Both the position numbers and the translations under genes were made by a program. The notes beneath the pieces are model-generated. The model was not told the origin of the DNA, did no database searches, and was given only the letters and a program-made list of their open reading frames with translations. Source: Spirulinaceae cyanobacterium SM2_1_0 (lineage in GTDB: Bacteria > Cyanobacteriota > Cyanobacteriia > Cyanobacteriales > Spirulinaceae). From it: a stretch of 64,000 nt of DNA. The stretch lies in assembly GCA_012031265.1 (NCBI GenBank), contig JAAUTY010000010.1, positions 24,542 through 88,541 on the forward strand, read 5' to 3'. The stretch's first letter is position 1. Each line of letters starts with the position of its first letter. Positions 29,921-40,181 of the stretch are shown here, in pieces.

Positions 29921-30790
29921 CTAATGCTTGGGTTGATCGTCGTTATAGCCGTCTTGATTGAAAAAGTAGAGCGTGCGGATCGGATAAGGAATGCCAATCT
30001 CGGCGGCATCTAGCGCCTTTTTAATCGCGATCAGGGCACGGGTCTGAGCATCTAGCACCGAACGCTGCTCAGAAGCCGTCCAATAGCGGATGACAAAATC
30101 GATCGAGCTGTCGCCGAAATTAACCAGATCGACGGCGAGCGGCGGTTCGGCGAGCACCCCGTCCACTTCACTAACGGTACGTCGCAAAATCTCGGCGGCT
30201 TCGGGCAGCGCGGTATTGTAGTCCACCCCGACGGCTAAATCCGTCCGGCGATGCGGCGAGGCAGTGCGAACTGTGACGGCATTGGTAAACACCATCGAGT
30301 TAGGAACGAGAATCTGCTCACCCTGGTAGGTGCGGATCTGTGTGGTTCGCAGATTAATTTCCTGGATCGTCCCCTCGTAGCCCTCCAGCACAATCTGGTC
30401 GCCGATGCGAAACGGTTCTTCCCAGAGCAGAATCACGCCGGAGATGAAATTCTCAGCAATATTGCGAAAGGCGAAGCCGATCGCGACCGTGCCTAGGGAC
30501 AGCGAGGCGATGATGTCGCCCAGGGTGAGGCCGGGCGCGGCGACGACCGCAGCGAGAATGATGCCCAGCGCCCAAGTGGTGACAAAGCTAGTTTTCTGAA
30601 CCAGGGACTGGAGTGAGCGACTGCGAAAGAGGCGATCGCCCAGTCGGCCCGCCACTCCCCGCGCTGCTTTCGCGACGTAGCCCGTCAAAAATAGGATGAC
30701 CAGACCGCCGAGGATGGTTGGAATAGATTCGATGAAGCCCGCGAAGATGTCTTGCAGACTCTCGAAGGCAGTTTCAACAAACGGATTCAC
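29921..30790 (-). CDS. MscS-family mechanosensitive channel
   Basis: 289 residues. The N-terminus is LESIP-TILGGLVILFLTGYVAKAARGV with a first membrane helix, and two further helices lead into the pore helix GDIIASLSLGTVAIGFAFRNIAENFISGVILLW. The cytoplasmic beta domain follows with FRIGDQIVLEGYEGTIQEINLRTTQIRTYQGEQILVPNS, the hallmark MscS block. It is a small three-helix channel that would release solutes on hypo-osmotic shock. It lies 77 bases after the ferredoxin-like gene on the same strand. Confidence 0.92.
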   Translation of the reverse strand: MNPFVETAFESLQDIFAGFIESIPTILGGLVILFLTGYVAKAARGVAGRLGDRLFRSRSLQSLVQKTSFVTTWALGIILAAVVAAPGLTLGDIIASLSLGTVAIGFAFRNIAENFISGVILLWEEPFRIGDQIVLEGYEGTIQEINLRTTQIRTYQGEQILVPNSMVFTNAVTVRTASPHRRTDLAVGVDYNTALPEAAEILRRTVSEVDGVLAEPPLAVDLVNFGDSSIDFVIRYWTASEQRSVLDAQTRALIAIKKALDAAEIGIPYPIRTLYFFNQDGYNDDQPKH

Positions 30791-30867
30791 AACTGCGGTA
30801 GACCCAGTGACTCAACGCTAAAAGCATACCAGTCAGGGTCAGGCACGCAACCAAGGTGATGCCGACG

Positions 30868-31449
30868 TTAACGCTGGCGACGCTCGACGAGTTCTTGGGC
30901 GATCGCCACCGCTGCACTGGGACTAACGTGGGCGTACTGCTCTTTGCCGGGCGAAATGCGAATCGCCGGCCCTTGCTTACAGGCCTTTTGGCAGCCGGTC
31001 GCCTCCAGGATAATGGCCGCATCGGGATGCTCTGCCAGGGTAGCCTCGATCGCCCGCCAAACCTGAGCACTGCCGCGCTTGTGGCAACTGCCCTTGCGGC
31101 AGACCTGAATTTTGCAAGGTTTCACCGCCGGTTCAGCCGCCACCGTAATCTCAGCCATCGGCACCGGCGATTCCAGAGCTTGCTTCGGCGATAGCGGCAC
31201 CACCATGATCACTTCCAGCTCGTCACCGCGATCGCGCGCCCAGACCCGCACCGTCGTACCCAGCTCAATCTCGCGATGGAGGGCATAGCCGACATATTTA
31301 TCGACTTCCAGAGCCTGATCGCCCGTCGCCGTCGCCAAGCGAAAGCCCTTGACTTTGCCCTTGGGAGAGCGAATCAAGCCAAGGAACTGACCTTCGAGGC
31401 AGAGGCCGCGACGCGGAGGAGTGAGTGGGGGGGGCGTGGTTACTGTCAT
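30868..31449 (-). CDS. Protein with C-terminal thioredoxin-like 2Fe-2S ferredoxin domain
   Basis: 193 residues. The first ~95 residues form a beta-rich domain (FLGLIRSPKGKVKGFRLATA, VWARDRGDELEVIMVVPLSP), resembling an OB-like domain found in cyanobacterial homologues. The C-terminal ~80 residues are a NuoE-like 2Fe-2S domain with cysteine ligands in QVCRKGSCHKRG and ATGCQKACKQGP (the C-x5-C ... C-x3-C spacing). The redox partner is unknown. It lies 46 bases after the small Asr1405-like gene and upstream of mscS, so the three may be one operon. Confidence 0.85.
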   Translation of the reverse strand: MTVTTPPPLTPPRRGLCLEGQFLGLIRSPKGKVKGFRLATATGDQALEVDKYVGYALHREIELGTTVRVWARDRGDELEVIMVVPLSPKQALESPVPMAEITVAAEPAVKPCKIQVCRKGSCHKRGSAQVWRAIEATLAEHPDAAIILEATGCQKACKQGPAIRISPGKEQYAHVSPSAAVAIAQELVERRQR

Positions 31450-31495
31450 CGGTACTTTTCCTTACAACAATGCAATCTTAAAAAAACAGCGCCGT

Positions 31496-31741
31496 CTAGT
31501 CCGTATCGGGAGCTGCAAGCTGCCAACAGCGCTCCAACCAATCTAGATGCACTGGGCGGGGCGCTTCGATGCGGCGGATCGCGCTCCAGAGCTGGATCGC
31601 CGCCGTGGGCGTATCGACAGCGACTTTGAGCGGGCGATCGCAGCCACACTGACAAGGGATCGCCAGCTCTTGCAGGCGACGATAGAGCGCCCAACGTGCC
31701 GCGCAATCTAGCTCAATGGCTGTGGAATCTTGGCAAATCAT
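31496..31741 (-). CDS. Small conserved cyanobacterial protein (Asr1405/Asl0597-like)
   Basis: 81 residues: MICQDSTAIELDCAARWALY, RRLQELAIPCQCGCDRPLKV, TPTAAIQLWSAIRR, and ending LERCW. This matches a short family widespread in cyanobacteria, named in databases after the Anabaena proteins Asr1405 and Asl0597; no function is established. The Cys-x-Cys-x-Cys (CQCGC) is suggestive of metal binding, but this is inference. The ATG at 31741 is preferred over 31777, since the conserved region begins there. Confidence 0.8.
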   Translation of the reverse strand: MICQDSTAIELDCAARWALYRRLQELAIPCQCGCDRPLKVAVDTPTAAIQLWSAIRRIEAPRPVHLDWLERCWQLAAPDTD

Positions 31742-32321
31742 GGGGTCGGGGTGGGGACGCAAAGGATAGGGAACCATGAGTCTGGGCAGAGCTAATGACC
31801 GAACCAGAGTGGATCGCCAGCAGCGGGCTGTGAGTGTGGCTCGTAACTACCTGTCCTGAACCAGTTAACTATTATTGAGAATAACTTGTAACAAGCTTAG
31901 TTGCTATCAATTTTCATTAAAAAATCTTTCCCAGCTTCATGAACCCTTCACGAAACCGTAACATCCGGATGGAGCCGCTACGCTAGGAGCCAAGCCGCCG
32001 CCGTGAAAATGACCGGAAAAATAACTGTAAAACCGGGGTCAAGCCTTGATCCTCAACCGGATTGCGCTGTCAAGCGTAGGGTGGATAGCGAGCGATCGCC
32101 CGCTGCACCAAGTTCGGTTAATCGTTTCAACCCCACAGATTGGTGAGGTGCTACCAGGCAAGTCTGTGCAAACTATTCGCAACAAGCCACAGTAATTGGT
32201 TCTGGGTTGACCGGCTGCTATTTGAATCCCAGTCGCAGTTTGCGTTATAAGGAATCTGGCTGGGTTGCTTGAGAGTGCCTTGCCCATCTGTATCCCCTTA
32301 AGACTCGGCGCTAACCCTGTT
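31742..32321. other. Divergent intergenic region upstream of crtH
   Basis: 580 bases between the Asr1405-like gene and crtH. At 31872-31884 there is a short AT palindrome TTATTGAGAATAA, which could be an operator but is too short to assign. The segment 31860-31970 is AT-rich, giving promoter-like sequences toward both genes. No intact gene is recognised: the in-frame TTG at 32265 ahead of crtH has no conserved coding. Confidence 0.4.
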
Positions 32322-33866
32322 ATGACCGCGATCGCCATTCCCCCGCCCGTTCAAACTCCACCCGACCGCCGCGACTGGGATGTGATCGTCATTGGCTCTG
32401 GCATCGGCGGCTTGGTGACGGCGACGCAGTTGGCGGCAAAAGGGGCCCAGGTGCTAGTGCTGGAGCGCTATCTGATCCCCGGCGGCAGTGCCGGTTATTT
32501 CGAGCGTCAGGGCTATCGCTTCGATGTCGGCGCGTCGATGATCTTTGGCTTCGGCACGGAGGGAACCACCAATTTGCTCACGCGCGCCCTCGAGGCCGTG
32601 GGCATGACGCTGGAAACGATCCCCGATGCTTGTCAAATTCACTATCACCTGCCCAATGACCTAACGCTGAAGGTGCATCGGGACTATGAGGCGTTTTTGC
32701 AGGAACTGAGCGATCGCTTTCCCCACGAGCGCACCGGGATTCGCAAGTTTTATGACGAGTGCTGGCAAATCTTCAACTGCCTCAACGCGATGGAGTTGCT
32801 GTCGCTCGAGGAGCCACGCTATCTCACCCGCGTTTTTTTTCAGCACCCTTTTGCTTGCCTGGGCCTGACGAAATATCTGCCGCAGAATGTCGGCGACATC
32901 GCGCGTCGCCATATTCGTGACCCAGAGCTGCTGCGCTTCATCGACATGGAGTGCTACTGCTGGTCAGTCGTTCCTGCTGATAAAACCCCCGCGATCAATG
33001 CCGGGATGGTCTTCTCGGATCGGCACTACGGCGGCATCAACTATCCCAAAGGCGGCGTCGGGCAAATCGCCCAAAAATTGGTTGAAGGACTGGAAAAAGC
33101 CGGGAGCCAAATCGCCTACCGGGCGCGGGTGACCGAAATTCTGCGGGAGGGCGATCGCGCTGTCGGCGTGCGGCTGGCAACCGGGCAAGAGTATCGCGCC
33201 CGCCACATCGTCTCCAACGCTACCCGCTGGGACACGTTTGAAAAGCTGCTCAACCCCGACAGTCTCCCGGCCCGCGAGCAACGCTGGCAGCGCCGCTACC
33301 AAAAATCGCCGAGCTTCATCAGCCTGCACCTCGGCGTCAATGCCGACGTCTTGCCTGCCGGAACCGAATGTCACCACATTTTGCTCGAGGACTGGGCGCA
33401 GATGGAAGACGCGGAGGGGACAATCTTTGTCTCGATTCCGACGCGGCTCGATCCCGATCTCGCACCGCCCGGCCGTCACATCCTCCACACCTTCACGCCG
33501 AGCTGGATCGCCGACTGGCAGGGACTCAGCCACCAAGACTATCAGGCTCACAAGCAAGCCGCCGCGCAGCGACTGATCACGCGCCTGGAGGCGATCTTTC
33601 CCGGCCTCGCCGCCGCCGTGGATTACCAAGAGATCGGCACCCCGCGCACCCACCGCCGCTTCCTCGGCCGCGACGACGGCACCTACGGACCGATCCCTCG
33701 CCGCAAGCTACTGGGCCTGTTGGGAATGCCGTTTAATACGACGGCAGTTCCAGGGCTGTACTGCGTTGGCGACAGCACCTTTCCCGGTCAGGGTCTAAAT
33801 GCTGTCGCCTTTTCGGGCATGAGCTGCGCGCACCGGGTCGCGGTCGATCTCGGCTTGCGTCGTTGA
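32322..33866 (+). CDS. crtH: Carotene isomerase (CRTISO)
   Basis: 514 residues. FAD-binding N-terminus [20 protein letters not shown] with [19 protein letters not shown], the conserved [12 protein letters not shown] block, [18 protein letters not shown], and a C-terminal [28 protein letters not shown]. These identify the CrtH/CRTISO branch, which isomerises poly-cis-lycopene to all-trans lycopene. This is the step after zeta-carotene desaturase (zds at 27490). The ATG at 32322 is preferred over the TTG at 32265. The terminal TFPGQG motif separates it from CrtO ketolase. Confidence 0.95.
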   Translation: MTAIAIPPPVQTPPDRRDWDVIVIGSGIGGLVTATQLAAKGAQVLVLERYLIPGGSAGYFERQGYRFDVGASMIFGFGTEGTTNLLTRALEAVGMTLETIPDACQIHYHLPNDLTLKVHRDYEAFLQELSDRFPHERTGIRKFYDECWQIFNCLNAMELLSLEEPRYLTRVFFQHPFACLGLTKYLPQNVGDIARRHIRDPELLRFIDMECYCWSVVPADKTPAINAGMVFSDRHYGGINYPKGGVGQIAQKLVEGLEKAGSQIAYRARVTEILREGDRAVGVRLATGQEYRARHIVSNATRWDTFEKLLNPDSLPAREQRWQRRYQKSPSFISLHLGVNADVLPAGTECHHILLEDWAQMEDAEGTIFVSIPTRLDPDLAPPGRHILHTFTPSWIADWQGLSHQDYQAHKQAAAQRLITRLEAIFPGLAAAVDYQEIGTPRTHRRFLGRDDGTYGPIPRRKLLGLLGMPFNTTAVPGLYCVGDSTFPGQGLNAVAFSGMSCAHRVAVDLGLRR

Positions 33867-33894
33867 CGCCGCCGTGAACTCTGAGGCACGAATC

Positions 33895-34158
33895 CTAAAC
33901 GCGCGGCTTGGTGATGGCAGCGCAGCGCTGGTCACCGACGGCTTTGGAAATGATCCGCACCGGCTGCTGGTCGCGCTGGACGGCGGCCTTGGGATAGACC
34001 GCGATCTGCTTGCAGACGAGCTGGTTGCTGCCGATGTGGGCATACTCCCAGGTGTAAACAACGGAATTGGGCTGGACGGCGCGGGCCGGTGAGACGCCGA
34101 GCGCGATCGCAATCACCACGGCAAAGCTGATGAGCGCCAAGATTGTGTTTCTGAACAT
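33895..34158 (-). CDS. Small secreted protein of unknown function
   Basis: 87 residues with a signal peptide: MFRNTILALISFAVVIAIAL followed by GVSPARA, a good cleavage site. The mature part of about 58 residues (VQPNSVVYTWEYAHIGSNQL, then VCKQIAVYP, ending AAITKPRV) has two Cys that could form a disulfide. No family is recognised. It is convergent with crtH (28 bases between stops) and divergent from ilvN. Confidence 0.65.
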   Translation of the reverse strand: MFRNTILALISFAVVIAIALGVSPARAVQPNSVVYTWEYAHIGSNQLVCKQIAVYPKAAVQRDQQPVRIISKAVGDQRCAAITKPRV

Positions 34159-34318
34159 GATGGTGATGTATGAGTCAGCGAATCGTTGAGTCTTTTTTTA
34201 ATTATTCCCCAAGCTTCGGTAAAAGCGATCGCCCCCCAGCCGGGAAAGGTTTCAAGCTAGAATCGATAGATCGCAAATTGGCAGCGGCGGCAATCGCGAT
34301 CGCGCCGCCGGAAAGATC

Positions 34319-34837
34319 ATGAAACACACACTTTCTGTACTGGTTGAAGACGAAGCGGGCGTGCTCACCCGCATTGCCGGTCTATTCGCGCGTCGGGGCT
34401 TCAACATCGAGAGCTTGGCGGTCGGCCCCGCCGAGAAAGTGGGCATCTCGCGGATCACCATGGTCGTCCCCGGCGACGACGCCACGATCGAACAGCTCAG
34501 CAAACAACTCTACAAGCTGATCAGTGTCCTCAAAGTGCAGGACATCACCCAAGTTCCCTGCGTCGAGCGCGAACTGATGCTGATCAAGGTCAACGCCTCC
34601 GCGTCTAACCGCGCTGAGGTCATCGAGCTAGCGCAGGTCTTCCGGGCGCGGATCGTCGATATTTCCGAAGAGACGCTGACGATCGAAGTGGTCGGCGACC
34701 CCGGCAAGATGGTGGCGATTGTACAAATGCTCAACAAGTTCGGCATCCGCGAGATTGCCCGCACCGGCAAGATCGCGCTGCAACGCGATTCGGGCGTCAA
34801 CACCGAATACCTCAAGTCCCTCGAAGCAAAAGTTTAG
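34319..34837 (+). CDS. ilvN: Acetolactate synthase small (regulatory) subunit
   Basis: 172 residues. An N-terminal ACT domain begins [33 protein letters not shown], the conserved valine-binding region of IlvN/IlvH, and a second ACT-like half ([20 protein letters not shown], ending [13 protein letters not shown]) completes the protein. It activates and confers valine feedback on the catalytic subunit IlvB, whose gene is not adjacent. Branched-chain amino acid synthesis. It is followed by argJ after 57 bases. Confidence 0.95.
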   Translation: MKHTLSVLVEDEAGVLTRIAGLFARRGFNIESLAVGPAEKVGISRITMVVPGDDATIEQLSKQLYKLISVLKVQDITQVPCVERELMLIKVNASASNRAEVIELAQVFRARIVDISEETLTIEVVGDPGKMVAIVQMLNKFGIREIARTGKIALQRDSGVNTEYLKSLEAKV

Positions 34838-34894
34838 CCGCGCCGACGAATTCGGGCTGCTATCATAATCGCGCGCAACCAAGCAGGTAGTCGT

Positions 34895-36166
34895 ATGGCA
34901 GATTGGCAGGTCATTCCCGGTAACGTCACCGCCCCGCGTGGCTTTAAAGCCGCTGGCATCACAGCCGGGTTAAAACCATCGGGCGCGCCAGATTTAGCCT
35001 TGATCCTGTCAGAAACGGAGGCGATCGCTGCGGGCGTGTTCACCCAAACCGAAGTGCGCGCCGCTTGTGTCGATTATTGCCGCCGCCGCTTGCAGAAAAA
35101 AGGCAGCGCCCGTGCCATCCTCTGCAATGCTGGTCAAGCGAATGCGGCGACCGGCGAACAGGGCAAGCGCGATGCTCAGGAGACGGCCGAACGCCTTGCC
35201 GCCGCACTAGCCATTGACCCCGACGCCGTGTTGCTGGCCTCAACGGGTGTGATCGGGCAGCGCCTGAAGATGGATGCCTTGTGTGCCGGGATTGCCCCGC
35301 TCGTTGCCGCTGCTTCAGAAACGGGCGGTGACGCCGCAGCCCGGGCGATCATCACCACCGACTTGGTGACCAAGGCGATCGCCCTGGAAACGACGCTGGG
35401 CGATCGCCCCGTCCGCATCGGCGGCATCGCCAAAGGCTCGGGCATGATTCATCCCAACATGGCGACGATGCTCGGCTTCGTCACCTGCGATGCGGCAGTG
35501 TCCACACACCTCTGGCAGCAGATGCTCACCCGCGCCGCCGACCAAAGCTTTAACCAAATCACCGTGGACGGCGACACCAGCACCAACGATACGCTGATCG
35601 CCCTCGCCAACGGCCAGTCGCGCACGCCCGCGATCACGGAAATGGACGCCGCCGGTCAGCAACTTGAGGCGATGCTCGTGGAAGTTTGCCAATATCTGGC
35701 GAAGGCGATCGCCCGTGATGGTGAAGGGGCAACTTGCCTGATCGAAGTGCAGGTCACAGGCGCACCGGATGACGCGGCGGCGCGACAAGTGGCGCGGACG
35801 GTGGCTGGGTCGTCACTGGTCAAGTCGGCGATCTTCGGTCGCGACCCCAACTGGGGACGGATTGCGGGTGCGGCCGGTCGGGCTGGCGTGCCCTTTGACC
35901 AAGCCCGGCTGCGGGTCAAACTGGGCGACATCCTACTGATGGACGCGGGACAACCGCTCACCTTTGACCGGGCGGCGGCGAGTCAGTATATGCGGGACAT
36001 TGCCGCCAACTCCAGCTCGACAGCAGCGGATGGCAGCTTGATCCAGCACTTGGATCAGCCCTTGGCCATCGCCGTCGATCTCGGCAACGGCAGCGGCACA
36101 GGCCTGGCCTGGGGCTGCGATCTCAGCTACGATTACGTGAAGATCAACGCCGAGTACACGACTTGA
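34895..36166 (+). CDS. argJ: Bifunctional ornithine acetyltransferase/N-acetylglutamate synthase
   Basis: 423 residues. ArgJ self-cleaves before a conserved Thr in KGSGMIHPNMATMLGFV to give alpha and beta chains. Other family blocks: PRGFKAAGITAGLK at the start, TGVIGQRLKMD, FNQITVDGDTSTNDT, GRDPNWGRIAGAAGRAGV and the C-terminal LSYDYVKINAEYTT. It recycles the acetyl group in arginine synthesis. The final motif is complete, and the stop lies only 12 bases from the convergent haemagglutinin-CHAT gene. Confidence 0.96.
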   Translation: MADWQVIPGNVTAPRGFKAAGITAGLKPSGAPDLALILSETEAIAAGVFTQTEVRAACVDYCRRRLQKKGSARAILCNAGQANAATGEQGKRDAQETAERLAAALAIDPDAVLLASTGVIGQRLKMDALCAGIAPLVAAASETGGDAAARAIITTDLVTKAIALETTLGDRPVRIGGIAKGSGMIHPNMATMLGFVTCDAAVSTHLWQQMLTRAADQSFNQITVDGDTSTNDTLIALANGQSRTPAITEMDAAGQQLEAMLVEVCQYLAKAIARDGEGATCLIEVQVTGAPDDAAARQVARTVAGSSLVKSAIFGRDPNWGRIAGAAGRAGVPFDQARLRVKLGDILLMDAGQPLTFDRAAASQYMRDIAANSSSTAADGSLIQHLDQPLAIAVDLGNGSGTGLAWGCDLSYDYVKINAEYTT

Positions 36167-36178
36167 GCCGCGATCGCG

Positions 36179-39100
36179 CTACCACGGATTACCAATGGCG
36201 GTGAAGCCGGACCAGTAGTAAGGGTGGCGAAAATCGCGATCGCCCAGTTCGCGCAGCGTCGCGGGCAGTGCCAAGATCGCCGACGAACTCGCCAGAGCCT
36301 GACCCTCCAGTTGCAACTCGCCCGACAACATCGCCCGTTGCGCCTGCCGCAGGGCTTCCGATTTCAGCGGTGTTTGCCCCAAGTAACGATAAAACTCATT
36401 CATCAACCCCAGGGTGGCGACATCGCTGACATACCAGAGACTGGCGATCGCCGTGTCCACACCCGCTTGCACCGCCAGACCCGCGAAGCCATATTCCGCC
36501 GCTGGGTCGCCGAGGGCGGTGCGGCAGGCGCTCAGCACCAACAGCGCCAGTTCCGGATCACTCCAGTCGAGTTGCGCCAGTTGCTCAAAGGCGAGCGGAT
36601 GCTCCCAGAACTGGATGAAGGAACCGCCCCGCTCATCAGGGACAAACTCGGCGTGCGTCGCCAGATGCAGCACGGCGGCTTGCGACTGTTGGCGCTGTTC
36701 TTTGAGATTGTCGAGCGTGAAGCCTTCATTGAGGAAGGTCTTATGGCGGGGGGATTCGCGGGCGATCGCCGCTAGCTCCAGCGGCACCGCCGGGAGTGCG
36801 GGCAGATCCTGAAAATCAGCAATCCCCATCGCCAGGACATTCGCCTCACGCACATCGGTGTGGTTGAGATTCGCCAAGCTCAGGCTGGGAATAACGCTGA
36901 GGCGGTAGCGCTCGATCAAGAACTCCTCGCCGTCGTGGAGAGCGGCGATGGGGAGCGATCGCAGCCCCTCATCCAAACTAAACAGCAGCGTATCAATGCC
37001 GAAGCGCTGCAAATCGGCTTGCAGCGGTTGCATCATCCAAGTGTCGAGTTGCTGAGCGGGCGCGAGGTAGGCCGTCGTGAGGCGGCGGGTCGGATCGACG
37101 ACTTCATCCTGCAATTTGCGCACTTGGGCGAAGAGACGCTCCGCATCCGCCTCGGGAACACTGTAGTGGATTGGCTCGCTGACACAAGTGACCAAAATCA
37201 GCTCAAGCTGCTGCCGCCGCGCAAAGGCGTACACCAGCGCCGGGCGCGTGCCGGTCTCCTCTCCCAGCTCACACAAGCGCCGCTGAAATTGCTCGCGCGA
37301 CACGCGCGGCGGCTGCCGCCCCAGCCGCTCAGCGAAGGCATTGCTGAACAGGTTATCCAGCGCTTCGGAAGCAGCGGTAGCATCGCCCTGGTCGAAGGCA
37401 CGCTCGACAGCGGCGCGATCGCCAATCGTCAGCACCGCTTGCTCATTGCCACTCTCCGGTAAAAGTGGTGTGATAATCGGCAACACAGGCGGAATCAGCG
37501 TCAGTTGCGGCAGGTTACTGGCGTCTTCAGTAGGGTTGGCATTGAAGTTGGGCGTATTGGCACGCTCAAAGTTGAATGCCCCCATCAACCCGGTCGCCCG
37601 GTTGTTTGCCAGATTCACTGTTACTGGACTCGTGAACTGTGAATAGTCCAAAGTATCGAATCCCGGCCCGCCATCCACCCAGCCCCCGAAGTTCACCCCA
37701 TCCTGCACGATGACGGTATCGTTCCCGGCACCACTGGTAATGTTTTGGATCGTGTTGAAGTTGATCGTCGGGCCAGCCGTGTTGAATTGACCTTGCTGAT
37801 TCCCGGTCAGTGTCCAGGTTGTATCTGTATTCGGCCCGATGAGATTGTTGGCACCCCGCAAGGTGGTGGCATTGGGCAAGTTAGCCGTACTCGCGACCGT
37901 CATCGTGCCGGTGCCATTCGCGCGCCCAATCGTCACGTTACTGAAGCCATGGCCAATGTTGGCGACCTCAGCCGCGACCAGGCCAAGGCGTGCGCCGATC
38001 TCGGGTGTATTGATGCCGACATCGTAGCTGGGATTATGGGGCTGAATCGTCAAGTTGCCGCTACCGACCAGCGGTGTATTGAGGGCGATGCCATCCCCTT
38101 CCAGTGTCAGGTTGTTGGTTGCCTCGACTGAACCATTGATGACCAGCAAATTGGCACCACTCAGCGTGACATTGGTTCCGGTGATCGTACTGGCTGGACT
38201 CACTTCAACACGGACACTAGACTGAATATTGACATTCGTTCCGGTCACGGAGCCAAGGTCAATATCCAGGAAATTAGTGGAAGTGATACTGACATTCGTT
38301 CCGGTAACCGCCGCATCGATATCGACAATGTTGCTCCCAAACAGGTTTGCGTTTGTTGCCGTGATGTCGGCGTCTACCCCCAGGAGATTGCTGGCATTCA
38401 GATTGAGAGTATTGGCCCGGATCGGCGCGAAGTTCTGAACTTGTTGCGCCTCAAAGGTGACCTGGGTTGCACCAGAAAAGTCAAGTTCGACAATGCCAGC
38501 ATCGACTTCAATCAGCAGATTCGCTTGCAGTAAGACATTGCCGGTCAGGGCTTCCAGCGCCATTTCCGAGATCATGAAATCAGCCGCGCCGCCATCCCCG
38601 AAGAGAATCTGGTTGTCAGCCACCTGACCATCATGGAGTGTCGGCCCGCCCGGCATGATGAAGATGCGATCGGGGTCAAGGAGCACCGTACCATCCAAGC
38701 CCAGCGGCGCGCCGACATCGACCGTCCCGGCAAAGTCTAGCGATCGCCTACCCGAAACTTCGACAAAGCCCCCATTGCCGCCTTGGTCACCGCCCCGGGC
38801 GCTGATCTCGCCATAGAAGCCGGTCACCTCGTCAGCCCAGAGGATGATGCGACCGCCATCACCGCTCACCAGCGCATTGGCTGACAGGCGGGTATCGGCG
38901 CTGACATAGGTGCGTTCGGCGTTAGGGAGGTTGCCTTGACCCTGATACTCGCCACCGATGCGGATGTTGCCGCCGCCGGTGTGGCCATCGGCATTCAGGT
39001 TGGCAGCGAGGAGCACCACGCGATCGCCGAGCACGGCGATTTCTCCCCCGACGCCGCTGCTGTTGGCCACGTCAAGGTCACCGGCGATCAGGGCGGTGGC

Positions 39101-39964
39101 CTCCGTAGCGGGGGCGCGCTGCCCCGAGGCGCTGAATTCGATCACATTTCCCGCTCGGCTGACCAGGCCGGTCTCAACCTCGCTCGCGGTCAGCAGTGCG
39201 GGCAAATCCAGGGGCGTGATCGGCAAGGGTGTACCGTCAGTCGTGCGCGGCGGTTCGATTTCCAGGCTCAAAAGCTGTCCGGGCTGCGACAGGCGCACCA
39301 AGCTCGTCCCCGGTACAGCGCTGACCGTCACTTGTCCGCCCGGTGCGCTGAGCGTGCCGGTATTGGCGACCTGACCGCCGAGGAGTGCGAGGTGCTGACC
39401 GGGATTGACCTGGAGATCGCCCGCGTTAATGATGGCGCTGGCGATCGCGCCGTCAAAGGCAAATTGCGAGGGCGTGCCGACTAACGCCGCGTAATCATTG
39501 GGGCCAAAAGCTTCAAACCAGGCCCCCGACTCGAAGCCAATCGCCGTCGCCGTGGTCGCGAAGAAATCGCCCGGGACATTGAGGCTGGCACTCGGCCCGA
39601 AGACGAGACCGGCGGGGTTGATCAGGTAGAGGTTGGCATCACTCCCGGACAGTTGGAGTAGGCCGTTGATCACCGATGGGTCGCCGCCGACAACGCGAGC
39701 AAGCACATTTTGGATACTGGGATTGGCGAGAAAATTCGCAATCTGACCAGCATCAAGGCCAAACTGCTGGAAGCTGTGGAATAAATTAGCGCCATCCCCG
39801 GAGAAGCTGCCACCGAGAATGTCGATGCGATCGCCATTGGGCATGACAATCGTGCCGGTGCCGTCGTTAGCGGGGACAATCAGGGGTGTGGCGAGAGTGC
39901 GATCGCCCACCAACACAGCACAACAGGCGGCTGCTAAGCCCAGCATCCAGGATTGGCAAGTCAT
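36179..39964 (-). CDS. Secreted haemagglutinin-CHAT fusion protein
   Basis: 1261 residues from the ATG at 39964. A signal peptide (MTCQSWMLGLAAACCAVLVG, then DRTLATP) precedes a TPS-type filamentous-haemagglutinin N-terminal domain (about 25-150: ILGGSFSGDGANLFHSFQQF, LARVVGGDPSVINGLLQLSG, ANLYLINPAGLVFG). A long beta-helix-like region follows, with short repeats of the type ITGTNVTLSGANLL and ADITATNANLFGSN. The last ~350 residues are a CHAT caspase-like domain: His in AVLHLATHAEF, Cys in LALLVLSACRTALGD, and the typical end YYWSGFTAIGNPW. An upstream in-frame start (40033 or 40156) would add residues with no signal-like character. No TpsB-type outer-membrane partner is adjacent. Substrate unknown. 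Confidence 0.87.
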   Translation of the reverse strand: MTCQSWMLGLAAACCAVLVGDRTLATPLIVPANDGTGTIVMPNGDRIDILGGSFSGDGANLFHSFQQFGLDAGQIANFLANPSIQNVLARVVGGDPSVINGLLQLSGSDANLYLINPAGLVFGPSASLNVPGDFFATTATAIGFESGAWFEAFGPNDYAALVGTPSQFAFDGAIASAIINAGDLQVNPGQHLALLGGQVANTGTLSAPGGQVTVSAVPGTSLVRLSQPGQLLSLEIEPPRTTDGTPLPITPLDLPALLTASEVETGLVSRAGNVIEFSASGQRAPATEATALIAGDLDVANSSGVGGEIAVLGDRVVLLAANLNADGHTGGGNIRIGGEYQGQGNLPNAERTYVSADTRLSANALVSGDGGRIILWADEVTGFYGEISARGGDQGGNGGFVEVSGRRSLDFAGTVDVGAPLGLDGTVLLDPDRIFIMPGGPTLHDGQVADNQILFGDGGAADFMISEMALEALTGNVLLQANLLIEVDAGIVELDFSGATQVTFEAQQVQNFAPIRANTLNLNASNLLGVDADITATNANLFGSNIVDIDAAVTGTNVSITSTNFLDIDLGSVTGTNVNIQSSVRVEVSPASTITGTNVTLSGANLLVINGSVEATNNLTLEGDGIALNTPLVGSGNLTIQPHNPSYDVGINTPEIGARLGLVAAEVANIGHGFSNVTIGRANGTGTMTVASTANLPNATTLRGANNLIGPNTDTTWTLTGNQQGQFNTAGPTINFNTIQNITSGAGNDTVIVQDGVNFGGWVDGGPGFDTLDYSQFTSPVTVNLANNRATGLMGAFNFERANTPNFNANPTEDASNLPQLTLIPPVLPIITPLLPESGNEQAVLTIGDRAAVERAFDQGDATAASEALDNLFSNAFAERLGRQPPRVSREQFQRRLCELGEETGTRPALVYAFARRQQLELILVTCVSEPIHYSVPEADAERLFAQVRKLQDEVVDPTRRLTTAYLAPAQQLDTWMMQPLQADLQRFGIDTLLFSLDEGLRSLPIAALHDGEEFLIERYRLSVIPSLSLANLNHTDVREANVLAMGIADFQDLPALPAVPLELAAIARESPRHKTFLNEGFTLDNLKEQRQQSQAAVLHLATHAEFVPDERGGSFIQFWEHPLAFEQLAQLDWSDPELALLVLSACRTALGDPAAEYGFAGLAVQAGVDTAIASLWYVSDVATLGLMNEFYRYLGQTPLKSEALRQAQRAMLSGELQLEGQALASSSAILALPATLRELGDRDFRHPYYWSGFTAIGNPW

Positions 39965-40181
39965 TAGGTGGGTGGGTGGAGTGCAGTACTGGCGAGTCGG
40001 CACGGCTGAGGCAGAGCTATTTGATCCTCGCATACCGATAGAGTGATTGTCCTGCCAAATTACGCGGCTTTGGCAAACGCACTCAAACCTCGCCCTCAGC
40101 AAATCTACTGGACGCACTCCCCACTGCGGGGTTCCTGAGCCGCCAACTCCGAGCACGCTTGTCTCGGTAAACTTCCTTAGC

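Noticed and set aside
31872..31884. Fur-like palindrome TTATTGAGAATAA
   Set aside because: Only a 5+5 palindrome; far from the 19-base consensus, and no iron-related gene follows.
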